Assembly: GCA_024305405.1 (NCBI GenBank)
Contig: JAKNDB010000079.1
Span: 1,670,001 to 1,734,000, forward strand
Reading direction: 5' to 3'
Origin: Dirofilaria immitis
Taxonomy: Eukaryota; Nematoda; Chromadorea; Rhabditida; Onchocercidae
Length of the DNA stretch: 64,000 bases
The position numbers and the translations under genes were made by a program. Below are positions 28,301 to 41,370 of this stretch, in pieces. Each line of letters starts with the position of its first letter. The first letter of the stretch is position 1. Under the pieces are notes generated by a model. It was given only the letters and a program-made list of their open reading frames with translations. It was not told the DNA's origin and did no database searches.

Positions 28301-28583
28301 ACTTTTGCCTGAACAGGCTAAGCTAAAAGTAAGGCTAATGAATTCCTCATTACAATTCATAATGAATTAAACTTAGAATTTTGATTCCCATACTTTATTT
28401 ATAAAAATTTCTTAGCTGACAAAACTTACCATTAAAATGAAAGTTTAATAAGAAGCAAAAATAAATTAATAAATTAAAAGCTTACATTCCTCTAGTCGAT
28501 TTACCGCTGTTGAAGATATCCGTGTTGTTACGACCGCTAGTATTGCTCAAAACACGATCATCATCACCGCTGTTAACCAGCAT
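25392..28583 (-). CDS. PPP1R3: PP1 regulatory subunit 3-like glycogen-targeting protein (CBM21)
   Basis: Targets protein phosphatase 1 to glycogen, where it acts on glycogen synthase and phosphorylase. Exon 1 (28486-28583) and exon 2 (from 27710) join in phase and encode GILR, a SILK-type motif, then KKNVRFSD, an RVxF-type PP1 docking site. The CBM21 carbohydrate-binding module is on 26505-26665 (CVHLETVRWFGRAITG, VRVKNLEYEKK), 26110-26174 (YTFDDWTTS) and 25392-25647 (DRFSFCIFLPF, YECGGMVYWDSNCGGNYKF), and these three also keep phase. The YWDSN..GNYKF block is the glycogen-binding signature. The link between exon 2 and the CBM21 exons is not resolved: a possible extra exon at 27280-27340 does not fit phase exactly. 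If exon 2 reads on, it stops at 27530, giving a 92-residue protein with both docking motifs but no CBM21. An acceptor GGCAG lies 12 bases before the ATG. Confidence 0.82.
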
Positions 28584-28599
28584 CACCTCAACAGCTGCC

Positions 28600-30137
28600 A
28601 ATGTCTCTTATGTGTGATGCATTAAAGTCTTTGCTTAAGTGTGTTTTTGAAGTTCAATTCTTCCGCCGTTTTTCTTCAAACATGAGATGAAGTTTTTTTA
28701 CCTAGGATGACTTCTTCCTGAAACTTATAGTTTTTCCTACTCCAGATTACCGGACTTTTAATTTACCCAAATCCAAAATTCTTAACAAGAACCAAGCAAA
28801 ACACCTCTTACCGATCACTGAGATCAGTCCAGGGATTATGTAGTGTAAAATCATAACAATCTCAAAAATCAATCAAACCAGAAAACAACAATGTGAACTG
28901 ACTGATGGTTAAAGATTAAGATGTTGCTGAACGAGTTAAAGTTTACTAAAAGGTAAAATACAGACTTTTTCTAGGATGACATACATGATACTAATATTCA
29001 TCTCGAACAAGCACGCTGCGATGAATGATCAGGCAATCATACTCAGAGTAAAGTCTCTGAAAAACATAGTGCTCAAATTGTGCAAATTCGCTGCAATTGA
29101 AAATAAGTGGTTCCAAATTTTTAAAACTTCCCGTTTGTAATGTGATGTCCGATTCTTTAAAAGCAAAATTTCATTAAAAATCAAAAATCGCACTGATGAC
29201 ATTGGTAGAAACATATCCTCGTTATTAACTAGAATTTTTTCAAAAAAAAAAAAAAAACAACGGTAACAACAATATGAAGGTATGGAAGCAAGCAAAGATC
29301 ACTTCAAGAGTGAAGGAAGATTTATTGTTCAAGTACAATCCTTCAGAAATAATTCATAAAGAATTCAGAAAACAACGTCTATTCATTTTGCACAACTAAT
29401 TTCTTGACAGTAGCGCACCATGAAAAAACAAGGAACCATGACGTTAATGTAAACCGTACCTTCGAATCTCTTCATTTAAGTCAAGTATATGGTATTCAAG
29501 AAAATCCACGTAAATCAAATTTGATCATCAAATTAAAGCGGAAGTAGATTAGCAACAGCAGTAAAATAACTCAGAATATGAACTCATTAATTCGCATTAC
29601 AAAGCTAAATGTGCGATCCGCTTTTCAATGATCAAATTTGAAGAAATCGTACTTCCTACATTTACTGAATTTCAAAAATTAACAGAGAACTCAACTGCAT
29701 GCGTAGTCGTACTAATATAAGAATGTAAGCTATACCTATTATTTGATTACTTGATACAAATGAACCAAACTGAAATTTGCTATATTCTTATGAGAAGTAG
29801 TTACCAACGCCTAAACATGCTTATCTCTGCGCATACATTTATCAAAGCAATCAAAAACTTCCAAAAACAGCACAAGATAAATATACCAATTTAAATTATC
29901 AGAAATTAAATTCAATTTCCCATCCGTACATGTTTCATACTTCCACCTTTCTATCAAACACGATAAAAACTACAAATAAATTGTGTTAATTAGCAGGAAT
30001 TATTACTCATATATAAAGTCAATTTTAGGAAAAATTAAAAATTTTCAATCGGAATTCTGAAAACCAAAAAAAAAAATTAAGATGCTAGTTGACTGAAGAA
30101 AAAGAGACATGAAAAGTGAATAACAATTACAGAAAAC
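28600..30137. other. intergenic, no gene seen
   Basis: Lies between CHTOP and the PPP1R3-like gene, both on the minus strand. A+T-rich, with poly-A at about 29241-29254 and no coherent exon. The 1.5-kb gap is wide for a classical nematode operon, so I treat the two genes as independent. Confidence 0.5.
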
Positions 30138-31808
30138 TTATTTGAGATCAGAAACGTCAATCTGCGGATGTTTTCCCTTTTTCATGTATTCATCGAGTTC
30201 CTTATCCAGCTCTTCCTTTGTTACGACTGATCGTTTAATACGGCTGAAACTACTACTGGATAAATTACCGATAAAACGACCATCTCGACCACGAAAAGCA
30301 CGATTCCGCGGTAGTACGGTATTCGAACGCCACGGTTTGCGGCTGAAACCATTTCGCGTGAAACGCGTATTTCTACTTGCATATCGCAATGACCCGAAAG
30401 GACGCGGTCTGGAATTAACCTACATAATGCATAAAAACAAAATAATCTATCGGCATAACCATATCCGACCATTCAGAGTAGCTTCCAGATAATAATTCTA
30501 TGAAAAATATTTACAATTCTATTCAGTGGTGTAACATTCAAAGCTATCCACTCCTCAGGCCGCCTGTTATTGCATTTCTTGGCAAATCAACAACAATGTT
30601 TTTCTGAACTAGCCAGTTTATTCCACCACTGCATAATTCTTCCAATATACTTCAACATACCTATCCATGTTAATTTTGCGCACGAAGCCATAGTTAAATC
30701 TATTGTGCCAGTGTGGAAAACTGATACGGTTACGAACTGGAATACGAGCAAAGGAAGGACCCTGGTAAAATTTCAACTTGCGTTTTGGTATAATGCGGAC
30801 TTGCTCGACATAATTCGTTGCTGCTTCTATGCTATCTTCCTCAACCGCATCATAATCATTTGGTAACTGTAATGTCTATCGCTTTCTTAAAATTCAAGAA
30901 GAAGGTTTACTATTAAACTATCAAATACAAAAATGATAGTTGAAATGTGGTTAAAAATCATTATAATAATCCAGTAAGACCTACGAATGAAAAAGTAACT
31001 TCAAAATTTATAAGATAATTTCTCGAAAATTTGGAAATGTTAAATAGAATCGAGAAATAACTCTTTTCCTTCCAGCCTGAAAAGTTTATAAAGTTAAAAA
31101 GAAATAAACCAGCTAATTTGTTCAAGAAGATGTTTATTGAGACAAAAATATTAACTTACATCATTGATATACAATGGACGTCGACTTATAATCGGTTCAC
31201 GATAGCTCTGTTCAGTATTACTGCTGATATAGTTTTTTATTGGTGCAATGCTATGTCTTAATTTGGGCATCGGAACTTGGGAAAACCTGCATACCGGTAG
31301 TAAAATAAGTAAGGACAATTACTCGTATGCACAAGAGAGTTCATTTACATGTAGTTGCTAATTGAAAAAAAAGTTATGTATAATAGTTCAAAGTGATTAT
31401 ATTAATTTTCTTTTCTATTTATCACAAATGAAGACGTATTCAATTTTACTCAAAAATCCAGATTTATACATCTACGAATTATGATTAGAAGAATCATAGC
31501 CATAATTTATTATCAGATTCAAATTAATTCATCATTTCAAACAGCTTCTAGATTCATAAAATAATTTTTTTGAGTCATTTGTTTCCAACAACATTACTGT
31601 CATAAATTTTAATCTGCTAAAGTTTGGTTTATTTTTACTACACTATGATGCTTAGAAAGATAGAATACGAGTTGATAATTTAGAAAGTCAAAGGGTGCGG
31701 AAAAGTGAAGAAATATAAACGACACAAACATCAAACTGACCTTTCATTCAAAGATATTTTTGATGTTCCCATAAGAACTATTCGAGATGGTACTGATGCT
31801 GCTTCCAT
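30138..31808 (-). CDS. CHTOP: CHTOP (chromatin target of PRMT1), mRNA-export adaptor (5 exons)
   Basis: Nuclear RNA-binding adaptor that, with the TREX complex and the UAP56 helicase, promotes mRNA export; family members are methylated by PRMT1. Exons 31741-31808, 31160-31286, 30661-30866, 30515-30563 and 30138-30419 join with consistent phases and no frame break. The N-terminus IVLMGTSKISLNERF matches the conserved start of CHTOP, (V/I)VL.xxT(S/T)K(M/I)SLNERF. The centre is rich in Arg and Asn, and exon 5 has an arginine-rich block (RAFRGRDGRF). The C-terminus has the acidic helix KEELDKELDEYMKK, the conserved LDxxLDxYM element of CHTOP. It has far fewer RG repeats than the vertebrate protein. 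The 48-base exon 4 uses the acceptor AATAACAG. Confidence 0.88.
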
Positions 31809-34441
31809 TATCAACACCCTTAATCAAACAGAGCATACGTTCCAGCGTAATACCTGATAAATTGAATTCATCAAATTTACCATTATATGAGCAAAAAAGA
31901 AAACAATACGAAAGAAGTAATTTATTCTGTCAAATTTTACATATTTGAGATTAAATTAATCATTGCACAACTATAACTTCATCCAATTGGAAATAATCAA
32001 ATTCATCTTTGCAAAGGATAAAGTATTTCCTTCCTCTGAACTATTAAATAATCTTAGGTCAAATTTTGAATGACTAATTTTAATTTCAAAGAAAGAAAAA
32101 ATGCAATTCATATCACCCCTTCATATCATGAAAATAATCATTTTCAAAATAACATTATTTTTTCAACCATCATCCTACTATATTTTCTTCTCTCGGAACA
32201 TTCTTTTCTACTTTTAGTAACTGATATTACTAGAAGTCTTAACCTAACTTTACCAGCGTCATCCTGCGGACAATGAAGTGAACAACAAATATACGAAAAT
32301 AAAATAGCGCACCGCGACAAACTCCTATTTAACCCACGCCACTAATTAACGCAGCCCTAGATATGCTGCGTTGTATCCTCGCACTTCAGCAAGTAAGGTT
32401 TTATTGGAAAAGAAAGGGTTCCTTGGGAAATTTTGCTAACTTTTAGGTTTCAACTATAGGATAGTGATGTCTTTAGGTTAAAAAATTATAATCAAAGCGA
32501 TCTTACAGCAATTCTATTTCGCATTCTCCATTCCGCATCCTCTATTCCATATTCATTGCTCGTACCGTAATTTATCCAAATCTAATTATTAAAGGAGTGA
32601 GTGCGCAACATACTGAATACCGGGGTGATTTCATAGAAGAAAAGTTATTCACTCATTTTGATCACAATTCTTGCCTTCCTATTTATTTATTTTAAAGTTA
32701 GCGTGTTGCAGTAGGATGTTAGTAATATCATATTTCGGTGAAATAGAATAAATATATATTATATATGCAAAAATACGCATATGTATATCATATTTTCCAC
32801 ATCCTATTCTCCTTTTATATTTACTATTTCTATTATCGCTTTTATCATTGTTAGTTTTCTAATTCATTTTATAAATTCGAAAATATCTACAACATATTTA
32901 TTTGTGTCTATTCTATCTATAATGGTTGATTCAGATTCCTTATTTACTGCATTAAAATTTTCTTTCATCTGTTAACAACATTACCATTGTTTTTGAATAT
33001 TATCTTATCTTAAATTAGCAACATTTGAGATGAGTATTTGAATAGATTAATTTATATAAATAATTGAGAATAAGGATTGATTGAGATTGGAAAACAGGTC
33101 AGTCCCTTCCCTTTCCCTTTCCTGAGGTTGAAAGCATTACTATTTTATCATTATTATATTTGCCAAATGGTTAGTTGGACGGTATCGACCATCGTCTATT
33201 CGTCATTTTATGCATACATACAAATGCGAAAACATTATTTTTGGCCCTACCCATGCCAATATACAAGGTCAGTTTCAGTGCCTTTTTCTCTCTTATATTT
33301 AGCTTATTTCTCGTTCACTCATCTGATGTCCATCTTATTGGTCACCAATAATAACAGATGGTGGCACCCATATTCATCGATTTATTCTGCCCTTCAATGT
33401 TATGGTCAACAGAAGGGCTTTCCACTGTGTTATTGCTCTTACTACATTGCTGTGAATAGTGAACGAGATTGATTATGATCGACCTTTTGAGTATCACTCC
33501 TCATTCGAGAAGGTTGCTGTGACCTTTGGTCACTCTCTTAATAATCTGCACTCTTGCACGTAGTTTATGTTTTATTTCTTTTACATGGATTTCGCGATAT
33601 GTTTCCCTCTGTCTATTCATATTTTTTTTTAATCTTGGGTTAATTAATTTTAATCAGTGAAGCTCTCGGTTATAGTATCTATCTATCTATCCTTTAGCTA
33701 AAGCAGTTTTTTCCATTTCTCCGCTAAAGTAATTATACCTGCATTTTGTTATCAGTTATCTGAAGCTGATTGCAAAAAATAGTTTATTTTCTTGTTTACA
33801 CTGATAAAAAATAACTTGATGATTTCTTTGATGTTAGAAAACGATCAGGAATCTAGAAAACAGAACATATTCTATTATTCCTTTTGACTTGATACTTATT
33901 CTTCAAAGTTAATCATTGTAAAAATGATGAAATATATTTCATGCGCTTCAATCTGAAGTTCAGTTTTCAATTTACTTTCGTTGATGTTGCCTTTGCATGA
34001 TGAAAGCATCGATCCCCTTTAAAATATTCATTCCGCTAATTTTAGTTAGTTTGATAGGCATTATTCAGGTGTAATTAATTAAATTACGAGCATGATCGAA
34101 ATTTGATGTTATCATAATAAATAGTGGTACTCGAAGATCAAATCATCCGGTTCTTACACTCTTCGAATAAACCAGTCAAGAGTTAGCGCTAATTAACACA
34201 ATCGTTCATTAATTCGTTATATGAATCATTATTTTATACTGATGACCTTTCTAATAACTGCTATTTTTAATGAAAACTATGATAGCACTGAATAAATATA
34301 ATAAATGGTTTTTATTAATGGATAGTTATGATCACTTTCTTAATCCTGTATTTTAAAATTTCGGTGTCAATATTCGTATTTCGTTATCTAGAAATCGTAC
34401 CGTTAAAATCTCAAATTCAAAAAAATTGTAGGGAAAAAAGA
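31809..34441. other. divergent intergenic region, no firm gene
   Basis: 2.6 kb between CHTOP (-) and the RS-rich protein gene (+). The stretch 33080-33560 is less A+T-rich than its surroundings and carries a long open frame (33077-33472) with no ATG start and no recognised motif. GTGACCTTTGGTCAC at about 33518-33532 is a perfect inverted repeat. The rest is low-complexity A+T DNA. Confidence 0.45.
34429..34431 (+). other. trans-splice-type 3' acceptor before the RS-rich gene
   Basis: AATTGTAG lies ten bases before the ATG at 34442, and no coding exon precedes it. This fits spliced-leader addition. Acceptors of the same kind precede the coding starts of THADA, DHFR, the ZCCHC gene, PSMB4 (45722-45724), WTAP (54527-54529) and the carbonic-anhydrase-related gene (about 59285). 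Confidence 0.55.
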
Positions 34442-35010
34442 ATGGCAAAATCGCCAAAACATCGTTCGGCATCTAATAAAAAATCATCCAGCAAAAGTCC
34501 GCGGAGTAAGGATTCCACTCAGGCACGAAGTCATTATCGGAAAACTTCACGTTCTCGCAGTCGTAGCCGTAGTGCTCAACCGCGTTCACGTTCCAGTTCT
34601 CGTGGTCGAGGCAGTACATCATCGAAAAAAAAATTGCTTCTCCAGTAGTTAAGAAGTTCGACGATTCAGCAGCGGACGTCAAGAAAATTATCCCTGTATC
34701 CCACCGTACTCCAAAAAATGGCTTAAGTTATAAACTATTTCCATTTTCGGATAAAGGTTTACGACGACGTGGCATAACAATGCGCGTGCTACAACCGATG
34801 AATCTGAGTAACTTGAAGGTCAAAGGGATAAAGCTAAAGCACCGTTTCTCTTCTCACTGCAAACGGTTATCGCGTTACTATGCTGTTTTGGTGATCCTTG
34901 GATTAATCGGACTGGGAATCTTTTATACTGGATATAGCGTAGATCAGCTGGCAAAATATGCTCGTCAACATATCAACAGTATTACGACCTATGTTCAAAA
35001 ACGTGGTTGA
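34442..35010 (+). CDS. RS-rich single-pass membrane protein, unassigned
   Basis: I do not recognise the family. The gene has one exon. The first ~60 residues are basic and Ser/Arg-rich with an SR run (KTSRSRSRSRSAQPRSRSSS). A basic linker follows with several KK/RR pairs. One membrane segment (VLVILGLIGLGIFYTG) starts about 45 residues from the end, and the last ~28 residues are hydrophilic. The frame breaks at the A9 run 34625-34633; one more A would join the SR region to the membrane region and give about 189 residues ending at TGA 35008-35010. Without it the SR part stops at 34648. An SR-rich head on a single membrane anchor recalls inner nuclear membrane proteins such as the lamin B receptor N-terminus, where SR repeats bind SRPK kinases and chromatin. 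That is analogy, not homology. Confidence 0.7.
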
Positions 35011-38000
35011 AGAAGATATGGCACTATTGATATTTGTAGAGAGCTTGGTAATTCAACCTAATTGATAATGAAATACTTGCGAACAATTAATTAAATATGT
35101 TGCATACTGACTCACCGTTATATTAAAATATAGCGATGCAGAGTATTTCGAGTTTTCAATAGTTTTAACGCGTTTTATAAATGAACAACAGTGAATTTCA
35201 CTCACATAAAAATTCTATGTTACATAATCTCTTCATTCTCTCTTCCTGCTGCTAACCAAAATAGATCGAAGTTGTTCCATTATATTGGTTAAATTCAAAA
35301 TTTGTTTTTTTTCTCTTTTTGATAATCATGAAATACGCCGAAATTTTGTGATTTGATCTTTTTTTCTCAACTTCGAGAAGGCAACAAGAAGAACAAGTGC
35401 ATCAAATGTGATTGTCGATTGATTCGCTGTTGACATGATGATCCCAATATTCATTTGATTATTATCGTTCTTTTTTTTCGGAGTTGATTCTGGACTTTTA
35501 TAATTACAATGTTATTTATATCATCTGCTACTATTTCAGTGATTTATTTATGTTTAATTTTTTTTCTAACATTTTTTTTTATTCTGGTTTATAATTTTAA
35601 TCGATAAATTACAATGTTGTAATATTTCTATATATTTCAGGGAAATTTTTATTGTTTTTTTTTCTTTTCTACTCAGGTATCTCTCTATTATGTTTTTTTA
35701 CTCTTTTTGGATTCTATCAGGCGAACCTCAGGGATGTGTATAGCTTTTTGAATTAATGAAATTTTTTTTATGTAAAATGATTTCTCGTCTCAATATATCG
35801 ATCACTTTTGCTAATCAAATGAGATTAATTTGTTGTAATGCAATCTATTCACCATGTTTTCTTTATTTTTATTCTTTTGTTTTTTATTATAAAAACAGAA
35901 TATAATTAGCTATGACAAAGAAAAAATCAGAGATAATTTCCCAATGGATTTATTTCTTCCATCCTTCATCTTTATTTCTTTATTTGATTAGTTTTTCTTT
36001 CTTCTCCATTTCTCAAGTTTTTTGTATCTTTTCGAAGATGTATATACATTTTTTAAAAAAATCATTCTTGATATTTTAAAAGATTTATTTTGAATTTCAG
36101 ACTATTGTCAGTCGACTGGTTAATGCCTCAATGTGTACATAATCATACTGAAAAAAATCATTTGTCCGACTATGATTTTTTCAGATTTTTATTTTATTTT
36201 TTAATTTCTCAAATTCAGGTCTGACCGATCAAGCTGGAAGCAGATAGTTGTCAGCGGCTTTTGTAGCAAGTTTGTTTCTAAAAATTCTTGGGAGGGTCTA
36301 GAAGTTTTGCGAAAAAAAATGAGCACGAAAATTTCTTTGTTCCAACATTCTGTTTTTCTGCTTCAATTTGGTAATACTTTTCAATATAAAAACTAATGAA
36401 GAGATACTTTTAAGAAAAGGTGTCTTTTTCTAAAAAAAAAAAAGAAAAGACATTATTTACTTTTAGTTGAGATATGTTCATGATTAGAAAGTTTATTAAT
36501 ATATATCGGTGAGATTACTTAGTATAGCAAACTTTTTTTCCAGTTTTAATTTTTTTTCAGTTTTAATATATTTCGGAAATATGTTTATATAACATTGGCT
36601 AAATTGGCATTCTATGTCCTTAATGGCTTTCACACAAATCTCTTGTTGTGTATATAACATACTCTTAATTTTCTTTACTTTTTTTTTTAAAGGCGTTCTT
36701 TGGTGCTTTAATGGCATTTAATCATTTTATTTTAATTCTTATTTTTTTTTCATAAAGCTTTATTAACTGTAAAAATGTCGGACAACTTACCTCGCCGCAT
36801 TCATGCGATATGATGTATATAGCACTTTTCACCTGCACTTTTTACCTCTTGCTTAATAGATTGATTTCCTAAGGCTTTTTTCAAAATGAAATTCAACTCT
36901 TTTTTTTTATCACATTCCTCATTTATTCATTTTATTGTGTAATGTTTTGTGCTACAGAATAAATAAATTTTTAGTCACTGTTTTGATTCTATATTACACT
37001 GAAGATTTCCTTAAAGGTAAACAGAAAAGTCAACAGAAATTTTATGCTTAAAATTTTTTAAAGGTTAACTTTACCAATACGCTATCTAGGAAATCAGAAA
37101 GTTCTATTTGTGTACCTCAAAAATCGGTTTGAATGTTTAGGACTGCTCAATTTAATCAACTAATTTATTTAAATAGCTAAATTTCATAGTCTTACAATTT
37201 CCATAATCATGACACTACTATGATATCCTTTTGCGCAATTCAAGAATACAGTGTTACTATATCGGGATTGTGAAAAAAAAAAAGCATATTTAATCTGCTA
37301 CTATTACTGTCGCTATTGTACTGTAATCAAATATCATAATCGGTAGTGAAAGAAATGCCAATGGTTGAAAATATTTTTTCAAAAAATTAATTTATAAGCA
37401 TTTTTTTTCCTCATTAGTTATCTAAATAATTCTACATCATTTTATAATATGTAAATTTTGATTTAATATTATTATTACAAACTTTATGAAAAAACTTTTC
37501 ATCGAACGTACGTAATCAGCATGAAACTAGAATCAATCAATCAATCAATCAATCAATAGAAATATCCAAATTGATCATATCATTTAGCTAATAATTTAAA
37601 CAAATATAGCAATAACATACGATGAGTCTGTAATATTCTTAACTGCACGTTCGCTAATTACATTAGAGGGATCAACATGCTATAACCATTATCCGATAGG
37701 TATTGGTAACGCTTTGAAAATTGTTCATGATCGACAATTGTTTCTCTTGAATAAAGAAGATTATAATAGATCAGAGTGAAGAAATGACAGTACGAAAATA
37801 TAAATTGAAAAAGCAAAAGCAGAAAAATTAACAAGTGGGAAATGTATGTGTTACAATAGATGTTAGAAGAGTATTCACTCCACACCAGGTAAATAGCATT
37901 TCAATTTTTAACATCTGAAAAAACAACTCCATCTATTTTGATAGTGTGAATATGGAGGGAAAAAAATCATATATACGGTAATAGATTTCTTTTAACAATT

Positions 38001-38461
38001 TTTTTCTTAATTAAATCATCATCTTCATAATTAAATCATCATCTTCATATGAATATTAATTATTAAAGGCAAAACTATGATATTAATTATTTAAATTCAA
38101 AATTAAATTCATTAAAATTATCAATAATATAATTTAAATAGAGAATTAGGATGAGTTTGGTACAAAATTTTAATAAATTTAAAATTCAGAATTTAAATTC
38201 AGAATCAGAATTTAGAACATTAAGGCATAAAGATATAGATACATAGCGATAAATTAAATAAAATGATGTTCAATAATAATTTAATGATGTTCAATAATAA
38301 TTTAATGATGTTCAATAATAACGGATCATTCATAGAGAGTAACGCTGTAACAACAGTTGCTATGATGATGGTTGAATTTCAAATTACAGTAACAGAATGC
38401 TGAAATTTTAGTATATTAACCATTAGCTTGTTGTATATGAAGCAAATATCAGTCTGCTCAT
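35011..38461. other. gene-poor A+T-rich region
   Basis: No coherent exon found. It contains long T and A tracts, an (AATC)n tetranucleotide run at 37531-37558, a 19-bp direct duplication around 38011-38048, and a 21-bp unit (AATGATGTTCAATAATAATT core) repeated three times at 38262-38320. Confidence 0.55.
38262..38320. repeat. 21-bp tandem repeat, three copies
   Basis: Three nearly perfect head-to-tail copies of a unit containing AATGATGTTCAATAATAA. It lies in the gene-poor region and has no coding potential. Confidence 0.85.
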
Positions 38462-38469
38462 ATCAATTT

Positions 38470-40192
38470 CTAGGCTTCTTTCATTGTTATCACTTCTGGA
38501 TTGAATTCTTCATTTGCATTCTTCGGCCAAACAGTCCGCTGAAAATATAATCAGTGATAAATTAGAGATAATGAAGAAAAAGAAAAGCAAAATTAAAGGC
38601 TACGTAGTTATTCATGAAAATGATACCAGCATTCCCAAAAACGATATTTATTTGGGAAATCATTTTTACTGACTGTAAAATATTTTTCAAATAGAAATAA
38701 TGTATTATTTATCGATCAGAACTATTGAAAATATTGACAATTAGACAATATAATAATATTTGCTCGAATATTATGCTATATTGATAGTATGATATTAGGC
38801 ATAGATTGATGGCTGAGTAGTATATATTTTTTTGCTTCATTTATTAACAAATATTAGAAGCATAAAATCACTTACCTGGCCATCATTTATTTATTATGAA
38901 ATAGCTTATAGATTGATTTCAGTATAAAATATTGCAGAAAATATAAATCAGATTAATAAAAATCAATAATGGAATATATTTCAATTTTTTGAAATTGATC
39001 AGGCTTTAAAATAAGATTGCTTAAAAGACCAAAAAAAGTTCTCAAATGGCTGGGATGGAATAGGGAAGATAGGAGCAGAGATGAAAGGGACAGCAGCAAC
39101 TAACACTCAGGCCGGGACGAGTGCAATATCGCCAAATAATGAACTTCTGTCTGAATAGTGCAAACGACTCGACCTGACTGACTAGTGCAAAATTGGTCCC
39201 TAATAACCAATCATGATAGAATGGACAAAAGACATATTAAAATTAAACGATCAATAAAGGAAGATCTATAAGCAAAGTTTGACGGATGGTGATCATCATT
39301 TTGGAAAGATATTCCAATTCTCGAAAGATTTTATGACACATTGGAATAAAAGTATATCAAAAACTATATAGAATTTGGAGCGATGCATCAAAAACTTTGA
39401 CTATTTCGAGAATTTCATCAAAACTTTAAAATGATGGATTAAATGAAAGAAAAAGTAGGAAGATAGTTAGAAGCACAACATTACATTCAAATGGCCTGAC
39501 TAAACAAGCGGTTGTTAACATCGTTCCCTTTATAAATGTATAAATACTTCTTTTCCATCAGTAATCAGAAATTTGAGATGTAAAGTGATTCATTTTCATA
39601 AATTTCTCTTTTTCAGATGTTTTGAGAATTGTCGAAAATCAATCAGAAGTATTTCTCTTGTTATAAATTTTTCTATATTTAAAGCTACGAATTTTCCTCA
39701 TTTAATATTCATAATAAAAGTAAAGTTTCAAGCTCAAATTTATGAATATTCCTGCTGATTGTTATCATAATTTAGCCCCTTGCAAATAGTATAGAAACGA
39801 GAAGTGCAACATAATCTTTTTATTAAATATATTTTATTCAGACATATTTTGTGATTTCTAAAGTGGAAAAATTATCGAATCGCAATTTTATATTTCGATT
39901 TGTAAGGATTCAAACTGACAAAGAATTAGAATGAAATGGAAGTTCTGGAACAACTTATATCCATCGATTAGTTGGAAGTATTGATTTCAGCTTACTAAAG
40001 ACATACTAGGCATTTTAAGGCTTTTACATTTTCTCTAGTTCTCATTAGCCTCATTTCATCAAAAATAGTGTTTTTTTTTGTCTTTGATAATTTGCCAGTT
40101 CTCGAGATGTTTTTTATAATAAATAGAATAAAAAGTACAATAATTTTATATTGGATTAAGATTCTTACCTGGCTCAGCGCAATAATATTTCT
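38470..40192 (-). other. possible two-exon minus-strand transcript, unassigned
   Basis: On the minus strand, TATATTTTCAG at about 38539-38549 is a strong acceptor followed by a short open segment (38470-38538) that ends in a stop in one frame. Two good donors read into it: GCCAG/GTAAGT near 38877 and GCCAG/GTAAGA near 40168. The segment before the upper donor has a Cys-containing frame (LSPIEKYYCAEP), and joining it in phase 1 to 38538 would give a short Cys-rich tail. No start codon or family is recognised. It may be a small secreted-peptide gene, a non-coding transcript or chance. Confidence 0.22.
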
Positions 40193-40736
40193 CGATAGGT
40201 GAAAGACAATTTATCTTCTTTATGAGTTGAAAATTTCATTTCTCATCATAATATATATTCATTTTATTAACAAATAAATAGAATATATGATGGCTCAGGC
40301 ATCATATCCCAATAATATAATTATAATGATAACCTATAAATGGCCTTTTAGGTAGCTTAAGACTATTATTTAACTTATGGCCATTAAATAAGTTAGTAGC
40401 TTAAAGTTGAGTAAATTTTTATTGCAAAAAAAGAAAAAATAATAAATAATTCGAGTAAAATTATAAAAAAAAAAAGAAATAAATAGTTGTGGATTGAAAA
40501 GTAGGACAGGAGACGAAGATAGGACGAGTGGTTAGCGATTGATGATACTGATGGCTTCAAATAGTAGTGTGACTTCTAGTTGTGTGCTACTGCAATGAAT
40601 GACATTGGGATCGTCTCATGATGCGCATAAGTATGGCTTCCTCAGGTTGCCGCAGGCTACATCAACGGTGGATCAACGGCTACCATTCCCATCTAATTGA
40701 ATGTGTATGTATCTCGTGTAATGTTATGCGACGAAG

Positions 40737-40760
40737 GGTAGTAGTAGCAGTAGTAGTAGC

Positions 40761-40821
<61 letters not shown>

Positions 40822-40822
40822 A

Positions 40823-40860
<38 letters not shown>

Positions 40861-40861
40861 A

Positions 40862-40902
<41 letters not shown>

Positions 40903-40925
40903 ATAGTAGTAGTAGGAGTAGTATT
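40737..40925. repeat. (TAG)n trinucleotide microsatellite
   Basis: About 190 bases of almost pure TAG/GTA repeat with a few GCA and ATA interruptions. It gives artefactual poly-Val and poly-Leu open frames on the two strands. No gene around it reads through in a supported frame. Confidence 0.95.
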
Positions 40926-41370
40926 AATAGCACCTTTATGGGGTTGAAATTGCCTTCGGCACGTCCGGTCGGCCGAAACAGCGAAGAGATTGTGAATGAA
41001 TGGATAGAGAGAGATGGATAGATGGATATATGAATGGATTGATGGAAGGATGAATGGATAGATTCAAAACGAAACAGAAAGAATTATGTAAAGAGTTCTG
41101 AAGATGATGCTTTATGAATGATTTTGAAAGAATAGCTAATATAAGAAGAATCAAGAAATAATGAAGCAAGAAAAGCGTAGAAGGTGTATCAAGAAGGCAA
41201 ATAGTATGAGGGAGAGATTCTGTAACAATAAAAATAGCAAAAAATGTCAACCGATAAGTCGATGACAATGGTGACAATGAATACATGACAATAACATTAT
41301 TGATAATAATAATCACTATAATGGTGTTTGGTAGAGGAGACAAAAAGCGCTATCAAGAATGGAAATGGGG

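Noticed and set aside
30142..30492. 116-codon plus-strand open frame opposite the last CHTOP exon
   Set aside because: The minus strand carries a conserved CHTOP exon with correct splicing; the plus frame is its shadow.
33077..33472. 131-codon open frame
   Set aside because: It lacks an ATG start, has no recognisable motif and shows no splice-linked neighbours; it is only noted as a less A+T-rich stretch.
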